Below are positions 58,386 to 64,000 of a stretch of 64,000 nt of DNA, piece by piece. Origin of the DNA: Ascoidea rubescens DSM 1968 (taxonomy: Eukaryota; Ascomycota; Saccharomycetes; Ascoideales; Ascoideaceae). Position 1 is the stretch's first letter. Each line of letters begins with the position of its first letter. The position numbers and the translations under genes were made by a program. The stretch is from the NCBI RefSeq assembly GCF_001661345.1, contig NW_017962922.1:531037-595036 (forward strand), read 5' to 3'. The notes under the pieces are model-generated. The model did no database searches. It worked only from the letters and a program-made list of their open reading frames with translations, and had not been told where the DNA came from.

Positions 58386-59699
58386 ATGAATATCAATCAA
58401 CTGTTTTGCAGACAATATCACAACAATGATTCAAATAAAGCTAAAGTAATACAATCACGGAAATATCCTATTAACAAGCTTTCTATTGAGTTGGTCAAGG
58501 CAATATTCAATCAATTGCCAATGAATATATTGTGGCTATTCAGCTTATCAAACAGCAATGTGATTACGTTTGCAGCATCATCATTACTATTCAGGGATGT
58601 ATTGCTAACCGATCTGCCTATTATCAATGAACAACAATTTTTAAAGATTCGCTTCAATCATTTGCATCTATTTGAGCTGAATATATTGAATTTTTGTACA
58701 GTTTGGAGAATGTATTTTGAATATCTAGACAAAACGAGAAGCTTTGATATTCTCAACCAACTAGCAAGGAATCCAAACAAAATAGAACATTTTCGGTTTT
58801 TTGTTAATGTTTTCGAGTTGCTTGAAGACGCAAATTTGACTCGTATTAGAAACATTGCACAGCTGATATCAAGTAACTCAAAATATTTAAAGAATACCAC
58901 CATATACTTTGGATGTCCAGACTGGTCTCGTTTGTCAGGAGTCTTGAAAACACCTCATACCAAATTTCATGATTCACATACAATCAACTATCATCATTTT
59001 AATGATTCAATTGATTGTTTTTATCAAAGCTTCATTGAAATAAATTTGAATAATGATTTTCATTTTATTACATTTGCTAATAGCATCATCCAAAAATTTA
59101 CTTTAGAAACTATGGTATTTTCTTTTATAAATATACTCAAACTTATTCAGCGCTACCTGGATGAAATTGTAACTGCTGATAAATTATTTAATTTAAAGAG
59201 ATTAACAATATCTCATAAAGAGACTAGAATAGTTAGAAGATTAGACAGATTGATCAATCTAAAATACTTGAACTTATCAAATGGGGTAATTCAGAGAATT
59301 GAAAACTTAGATACACAAAAAAATTTAAAAAAATTGATACTAAGACGTAACACAATCCCAAAAATAGAGAATCTAGACCATTTGGTCAATCTAGAGTATT
59401 TGGATTTATCACGTAATTGGTTAATTAAGAAAATTGAAAATTTAGATGGGTTGATAAATTTAAAAAACTTAGAACTATCACATACAAAAATTGTGAAGAT
59501 TGAAAATTTAGATGCTTTGGTTAATCTTACAGAGCTTGACTTGTCTAGCAATTGCATCAACAAAGTTGAAGGATTGTCGAAATTAACCAAATTGAATAAA
59601 TTAAATCTCAGTCAGAATTATATTAATGAGTTTCCTTATTTTTCAAATTTGATTTATTTAACTAGATTAAACTTGGTGGATCAGATTTCCAAAATTTAA
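58386..59699 (+). CDS. F-box-like/leucine-rich-repeat protein, 3' frameshift
   Basis: 437 codons encode an N-terminal F-box-like helix region (KLSIELVKAIFNQLPMNILWLFSLS, about residues 31-55). A poorly conserved middle follows. The C-terminal half has SDS22-type 22-residue leucine-rich repeats: LKYLNLSNGVIQRIENL, LEYLDLSRNWLIKKIENL, LKNLELSHTKIVKIENL, LTELDLSSNCINKVEGL, LNKLNLSQNYI. The frame stops at 59697 in mid-repeat, and the repeat pattern resumes in another frame up to 59826 (separate entry). Unlike its conserved neighbours, the gene uses CTG codons, at least four in the first 160 codons. A decaying or fast-evolving family member is likely; function unknown. Confidence 0.72.
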   Translation: MNINQLFCRQYHNNDSNKAKVIQSRKYPINKLSIELVKAIFNQLPMNILWLFSLSNSNVITFAASSLLFRDVLLTDLPIINEQQFLKIRFNHLHLFELNILNFCTVWRMYFEYLDKTRSFDILNQLARNPNKIEHFRFFVNVFELLEDANLTRIRNIAQLISSNSKYLKNTTIYFGCPDWSRLSGVLKTPHTKFHDSHTINYHHFNDSIDCFYQSFIEINLNNDFHFITFANSIIQKFTLETMVFSFINILKLIQRYLDEIVTADKLFNLKRLTISHKETRIVRRLDRLINLKYLNLSNGVIQRIENLDTQKNLKKLILRRNTIPKIENLDHLVNLEYLDLSRNWLIKKIENLDGLINLKNLELSHTKIVKIENLDALVNLTELDLSSNCINKVEGLSKLTKLNKLNLSQNYINEFPYFSNLIYLTRLNLVDQISKI

Positions 59700-59826
59700 A
59701 CTTAAAAATATAGAAAAATTAAAATATTTAAAAGTTCTCAAATTGAATGATAATATAATTGATCAAATAGAAATTGACAGGGCACGAGGATTAATTGATG
59801 ATAATTTGAATTTTTCTAACAATTAA
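59671..59826 (+). pseudogene. Out-of-frame continuation of the LRR gene
   Basis: In the next frame the sequence continues as FPKFKLKNIEKLKYLKVLKLNDNIID followed by about 20 residues and a TAA at 59824-59826. LKYLKVLKLNDN is a typical LRR core that would be the next repeat of the preceding gene. The frame opens only after a TAA at 59668-59670, so the shift must fall between about 59671 and 59696. It is either a true mutation or a sequencing/assembly error. Confidence 0.65.
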
Positions 59827-60485
59827 CCAGTTTCAGTATTGTAAGCAGTTTATTGAAAACGGTTGTCGAGTTTTTTTAAAACTTGGGACATTTTTCTCAA
59901 ACATTTTTGGCAATTTGAGGTTATGTTTCCAACAACACAAACATCGCTAATAGCTTAGGAGAAGTCTTCTATCTGTTTGTGCTTTACAATTTACATAACA
60001 CATAGATTCTATTGACAATAATCAAAACATTTCAAACAATAAAAGCAAAATGATGATTAAATAAAAACACAAAACGGAATTTTTTTATCAACATCGTGAT
60101 TACTTTGAGGAACGAGACCTTGGAGATTCGCAGACATATCCAGTTCTGGTGTATTATTTTTATTCAAACGAAACAAACGGAGGATAATTGTTAGTTTATA
60201 TGAATTTGGATTGTTCATGAGAATACAACTTTTATATTTGAGTGGAATCGAGAACCAAAACCATAGAGATGGGTTGCATACTTTTTAGATACACATGTCT
60301 GTAGGCATATGCATGCAGCATCTGCGCAGTACAACTCAACATGCAGAGACCCTTCCAAAAATTGTTATTACGAGCATTTGCTGAACTGGAAATGTATATG
60401 AATATATATATAAATATGTATTTTTGTAAAGTTTACAGAATATTGGCTATCAAAATATTAGAATCCCAAGCCGATTCTACTACAC
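59827..60485. other. Convergent spacer after the LRR gene
   Basis: This AT-rich region of about 660 bases lies between the LRR gene and the dioxygenase gene, which converge. A TATATGAATATATATATAAATATG stretch near 60395 may aid 3'-end formation. No gene is recognised. Confidence 0.55.
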
Positions 60486-61559
60486 TCAAGCAACAGTAAA
60501 GCTGTTCGAATAAAAATCATCTGGTTCTTGGATGTTCTTAATATAATCCAAATCTAGCATATGATAGGGCTGTTTTAAATCAGACCATCCTAAAAATGGA
60601 TTACTAGCAATAAACCCCAACGTTTTCAATGTTTCAAATTTCAATGATCGATAATAATCAAGATCCGTTCCAACTTGAATGTTTTCTTCTTGTCTGTTGA
60701 CTCCCAATGTCATGAACAAAATAGTTAGAATTCGATACTCATCTTTTGTCACATTAGCCGAACCGCCGTGGTAGCATGAAGCCAACATAAAAAAACAATC
60801 GCCCTTTTCCATCTCAGCATGAACACAGTCTTCGTCTCTTGGTCTTGCAAAATGTCCCCATTTGTGAGACCCTGGAATAAATCTGGTGGTGCCGTTTTTC
60901 TTGGTGGCTTTATCTGATAGACATAAAACTGTACCAAGAGCTGAGTCTGATCCATATTCATATTTGTCCATTGATTTTTTGATTTGGTGATGAATCATGT
61001 CATCTCTGTGTAGAACTTGGTTTTTCGCTCCCGGTCCAATACTGAATGTAATACACGAGTTGTGTTGAGGGCTTGAATATCCAGTCACAATCTTGTCGCC
61101 AATCCAGAATGCATTTTCTCTACCCAAAAATTTATTCGACACATCAACATTCAACGGATGATTCATAAACGACTCAGCGCATGTTTTGGATTTAATACAC
61201 ATCCCAGTAACTCTTTTGGTTTCTGGTGGAAAAAAATGTCCATCCCAATCTTTATCTTCTTTGATTCTGGGTGCAATGTCTTTCAAAATTTGATCGCAAG
61301 TGTCTTTTGAAAGATAATTTTTCACAACACAACCACCGTACATCTCTAACTTTTCAGCAATTTTCTCAGATGTGACTGGCTCAGAGACCGTCAAATCTTC
61401 TAAAGTACATTTGATAGCAACATCCCTCTCATCGACCTCAGGTGGTTCAACCAAAATTTCATTTCCATTTTTGTAAAATTTGAGCTTTTTAACACTATTC
61501 GAAGGCACTGAAAAAAGTTTGGATGGTGAAATATATTCCCTTTCAGCAACAGCAGCCAT
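60486..61559 (-). CDS. Phytanoyl-CoA dioxygenase (PhyH)-family 2-oxoglutarate/Fe(II) oxygenase
   Basis: Non-haem iron oxygenase of 357 residues in the PhyH superfamily, in the style of fungal secondary-metabolism and catabolic enzymes. The iron triad is His184-x-Asp186 (VLHRDD) and His264 (CYHGGSANVT); Arg276 (EYRILT) is placed to bind 2-oxoglutarate. NGTTRFIPGSHKWG lies between, as in the family. The N-terminal part has GGCVVKNYLS and TKRVTGMCIKS, typical of the fungal subgroup. The C-terminus has no PTS1, so a peroxisomal phytanoyl-CoA role is not indicated. It is divergently paired with an APC permease across a GATA-rich promoter, which suggests a nitrogen-compound substrate; that is inference. 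S. cerevisiae has no close counterpart that I know of. Confidence 0.88.
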   Translation of the reverse strand: MAAVAEREYISPSKLFSVPSNSVKKLKFYKNGNEILVEPPEVDERDVAIKCTLEDLTVSEPVTSEKIAEKLEMYGGCVVKNYLSKDTCDQILKDIAPRIKEDKDWDGHFFPPETKRVTGMCIKSKTCAESFMNHPLNVDVSNKFLGRENAFWIGDKIVTGYSSPQHNSCITFSIGPGAKNQVLHRDDMIHHQIKKSMDKYEYGSDSALGTVLCLSDKATKKNGTTRFIPGSHKWGHFARPRDEDCVHAEMEKGDCFFMLASCYHGGSANVTKDEYRILTILFMTLGVNRQEENIQVGTDLDYYRSLKFETLKTLGFIASNPFLGWSDLKQPYHMLDLDYIKNIQEPDDFYSNSFTVA

Positions 61560-62395
61560 ATCTGCTCAACAATTCAGAACTATTCAATGATTCTTGATAA
61601 TTCAATAATCAGTTTGATTAAATAATTTCATGGATTTCATGGATTTCATAGCTCAGTAGGCCAGTTTGGTTGTCATTTATATAGTATTTTGAGGCTCATT
61701 CAACTGGTTTATTATCTGATCAATTAATAAGAACTCGGTTGATGTTTCTGCACCACCAAGTTCAGCGAAATAAACGAGTGACTTTGGTTGTTTTAGCGAT
61801 TTTTTCTGTGAATTTGCATTTTTTTTTATCTCGCAAACACTTCTCCAACAGTTTTGACCAATAAAATCTCAACAATTATTCATTTAATAGTATAATAACT
61901 GCGGATTTGCTTTTTGGAGTGGTGATAGAAAACCAATCAAAATGCGGCTATGTACACTGCTTTAAGTTATTTTAGCCGCGATAAGGATTTTGGATTTTCC
62001 ATTGATAACAACTCCAAAACTCATTTCTTTAGTCTGACTTTATTTGATAGGTTTATCTGATATTATCTGATATTATCTGGTTTTATCTGGTTTTATTTAG
62101 TTTTATCTGGTTTTATTTAGTTTTATTGGTATTATACCTGTCTTCAAGTTATATCATAGTCTCATTTGTTTATCAGTATGCTGCTTCAATTGGGCACTCA
62201 ATAATTATATATAAGTCTATCAACTTTATCATTTCCGAAACTTTAATCGATTTTTAATTTCTGCACAACTTTCAAAGATAACAAGCCCAATATGAAATAA
62301 AATGGTATTAATACTGCAAAAATTATCTGTTTTGGTCTCACACTGAATAAAATAAAACAAAAGACAAAACTGATAATTCGATACAATACATCAAA
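61560..62395. promoter_or_regulatory. Divergent dioxygenase/permease promoter with GATA array
   Basis: This 836-base region is shared by two divergent genes. TTATC (GATAA on the other strand) occurs at 62053, 62063, 62073, 62083 and 62103, that is, at 10-base steps with one step skipped. It occurs again at 61712, and as GATAAG at 61980-61985. A TATATAA box lies at 62208-62214 before the permease. GATAA is the core recognised by Gln3/Gat1-type nitrogen regulators. Another short open frame (62243-62440, minus strand) is a shadow. Confidence 0.7.
62050..62125. repeat. Ten-base TTATCTGRTT tandem array
   Basis: Seven to eight imperfect 10-base units (TTATCTGATA, TTATCTGGTT, TTATTTAGTT) lie head to tail in the dioxygenase/permease promoter. 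Five of the units contain an intact GATAA core on the minus strand. Confidence 0.85.
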
Positions 62396-63916
62396 ATGGA
62401 AAAGGTCGATGTTGTCATCTCGCAAAAAGAAGTCACCCAAGAGGGTTATGTTTCTGATTTGAAAAAAAACTTCTCCAGATTGTCCTTGTTGGGTGTGAGC
62501 TTTGGTCTAGCAAACTCATGGTTTGGTGTTTCTGCTTCATTGTCCATTGGCATTGCCTCTGGAGGTCCTCTATTGATTGTGTATGGATTGATAATTGTTT
62601 TTTTCTTCAGTCTCTGTGTTGCTGCCACATTGAGTGAATTGATCTCTGCCTATCCAAACTCTGGTGGCCAATACTACTGGACATTTAAACTAGCCCCAGC
62701 CAAATACAAAAGGTTTCTTTCGTTTGCTTGTGGAACAGTGGGCTGGATTGGCTCGATCTTTACAAGTGCTTCTATCACACTAACTGTCTCAACAGCAATT
62801 GTTGCAACGTACAGTTTAAACAACCCGAATTACGAAATAGAAACCTGGCACATTTTTCTAACTTTTGAATTGTTCAATGTGTTTGTTACATTGTTTAATT
62901 TATGGAGCAAGCCGCTACCAACCTTCACCACAATTGCACTATGTGGATCGTTGACAGCCTTTACTGTATCTTTGATAACATGTCTTTCGTGTTCCTCTGG
63001 CAGTTTTGAATCTGCTTCTTTTGTGTTCAAAGACTTCACCAACGGCACAGGCTGGTCGACTGCAGGTATAGCTTTCATTGTTGGTCTAGTTAACCCTACA
63101 TGGTGTTTTGCCGGAATTGATGCTTCCACTCATTTGAGTGAGGAGGTGCATCAGCCAGAAAGAAAAATCCCCTTTACTCTTATGACTACTGTTTGCCTAG
63201 GATTTTCAACAGCATTTGTTTACTGCGTGAGCATGTTTTTTTGCATCACTGATAGAGAATCAGTGGTCAACTCAGCATTGCCTATTCTTGAAATCTTTTA
63301 TCAAGCCACTGGGAGCAAAGCCGGTGCTATTGTGTTGGAGTCATTGCTAATCTTCAATGGTTTGTTTTGCAACATTTCGAGCAACACATGGCAAAGTCGA
63401 TTGTGCTGGTCTTTTTCTCGTGACAGAGGTATTCCAGGCTCAAGATGGTGGTCTCGAGTCCATCCCAATTTGAAATCTCCAATCAATGCTCACATCATGT
63501 CTAACTGCTGGGTTGCTGTTATTGGCTGTATTTATATGGGCTCCACAACTGCCTATAATGCCATTATAACCGCTTGCATTTTGCTTCTTTACATATCCTA
63601 TTCAATTCCCACTGTCTGTTTATTAATTTATGGAAGAAACAACATTCCTCGTGGCCCATTTTTTCTTGGTAAGCTTGGGCTAGTGTGCAACGTATTGACA
63701 CTTATCTGGACCTTGTTCTGTTTTATTTTCTATGCATTTCCTTCCACAATGCCCGTAGAAGCTTCATCCATGAACTACGTTGCTTGTGTATATGTTGGTG
63801 TTTTCATTTACATCGTCACATATTGGTTTCTTAGAGGAAAGAGAACTTTTGTTTTTCCAGAAGAAAGGGAAACCAGAATTTACATAACACAGTCACCCAA
63901 AGAACAGTTTGTTTGA
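62396..63916 (+). CDS. APC-superfamily amine/choline/amino-acid permease (Hnm1/Uga4 type)
   Basis: Twelve-span plasma-membrane transporter of 506 residues, in the fungal group that includes choline permease Hnm1 and GABA permease Uga4. Signature segments are NFSRLSLLGVSFGLANSWFG, ASGGPLLIVYGLI, ELISAYPNSGGQYYW, GLVNPTWCFAGIDASTHLSEEVHQPERKIP, SSNTWQSRLCWSFSRDRGIPGSRWW and FGLA-type helices. Both termini are hydrophilic and cytosolic. It contains no CTG codon in 506, although Leu is frequent. The substrate cannot be read from the sequence. The GATA-rich shared promoter suggests nitrogen regulation, as for Uga4. The first ATG in frame is used. Confidence 0.88.
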   Translation: MEKVDVVISQKEVTQEGYVSDLKKNFSRLSLLGVSFGLANSWFGVSASLSIGIASGGPLLIVYGLIIVFFFSLCVAATLSELISAYPNSGGQYYWTFKLAPAKYKRFLSFACGTVGWIGSIFTSASITLTVSTAIVATYSLNNPNYEIETWHIFLTFELFNVFVTLFNLWSKPLPTFTTIALCGSLTAFTVSLITCLSCSSGSFESASFVFKDFTNGTGWSTAGIAFIVGLVNPTWCFAGIDASTHLSEEVHQPERKIPFTLMTTVCLGFSTAFVYCVSMFFCITDRESVVNSALPILEIFYQATGSKAGAIVLESLLIFNGLFCNISSNTWQSRLCWSFSRDRGIPGSRWWSRVHPNLKSPINAHIMSNCWVAVIGCIYMGSTTAYNAIITACILLLYISYSIPTVCLLIYGRNNIPRGPFFLGKLGLVCNVLTLIWTLFCFIFYAFPSTMPVEASSMNYVACVYVGVFIYIVTYWFLRGKRTFVFPEERETRIYITQSPKEQFV

Positions 63917-64000
63917 ATCGGCTTTTGCAGCTTCTTCGGTTCAACAAGCTTGTTTCTTAATTTTTGACTTTTCAATTATTCTTTTCTTCTCTCTTCCCCC
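63917..64000. other. Right edge, permease 3' flank
   Basis: These 84 bases after the permease stop are T/C-rich; no feature is recognised before the window ends. Confidence 0.5.

Overview
This window comes from a budding yeast (Saccharomycotina). Its gene content is a run of orthologues of Saccharomyces genes (DPS1, VPS10/PEP1, BUR6, RAX2, CGR1, EMP70, YTM1, TRS85, DMC1, TMS1, BAT1/BAT2, DIP2/UTP12, ADK2, XRN1). Genes are compact, roughly one per 2.5 kb on both strands. Only two short introns are visible, both with CTAAC branch sites. The DNA is very AT-rich, with long Asn/Ser tracts in the less conserved proteins. It is not a Saccharomyces relative in the narrow sense. It carries a Lon protease ending in a peroxisomal SHL signal, a velvet-family regulator and a fungal phytanoyl-CoA-type dioxygenase. 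Leucine is written almost only as TTA, TTG, CTT, CTC or CTA. Four conserved genes read codon by codon contain no CTG at all. This fits a lineage in which CUG is reassigned or avoided (for example the Saccharomycopsis/Ascoidea or Pachysolen/Nakazawaea groups), but the genus is inference.

Layout. 1-7.2 kb: 3' end of aspartyl-tRNA synthetase, the vacuolar sorting receptor VPS10, and the NC2-alpha transcription factor BUR6. 7.2-9.2 kb: a 2-kb AT-rich, repeat-laden gap. 9.2-19.4 kb: an FGGY carbohydrate kinase, an F-box protein and the bud-site protein RAX2. 19.4-21.3 kb: a large divergent intergenic region holding a sharp GC-rich island. 21.3-28.5 kb: CGR1, EMP70, YTM1 and TRS85. 29-36 kb: a Cys-repeat GPI wall protein, DMC1 (one intron), a velvet gene (one intron) and the serinc TMS1. 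36-49.8 kb: branched-chain aminotransferase, a Zn2Cys6 factor, peroxisomal Lon, DIP2/UTP12 and ADK2. 50-57 kb: XRN1 and an Asn-rich orphan. 57-58.4 kb: a second GC-rich island sharing sequence with the first. 58.4-64 kb: a frameshifted F-box-like/LRR gene, then a 2-oxoglutarate dioxygenase and an APC-type amine/amino-acid permease transcribed divergently from a region packed with GATA sites.

Functional themes. CGR1, YTM1 and DIP2 all act in ribosome biogenesis, and XRN1 in RNA decay and processing. VPS10, EMP70, TRS85 and TMS1 are membrane-traffic proteins. DMC1 and the velvet gene point to a sexual or developmental programme. The dioxygenase/permease pair looks like a nitrogen-regulated catabolic or metabolite unit. 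The most unusual items are the intact velvet gene, the GC islands with a shared element, the helically phased GATA array, the near absence of CTG codons, and the Cys-repeat wall protein. I found no rRNA, tRNA, transposon or CRISPR array.
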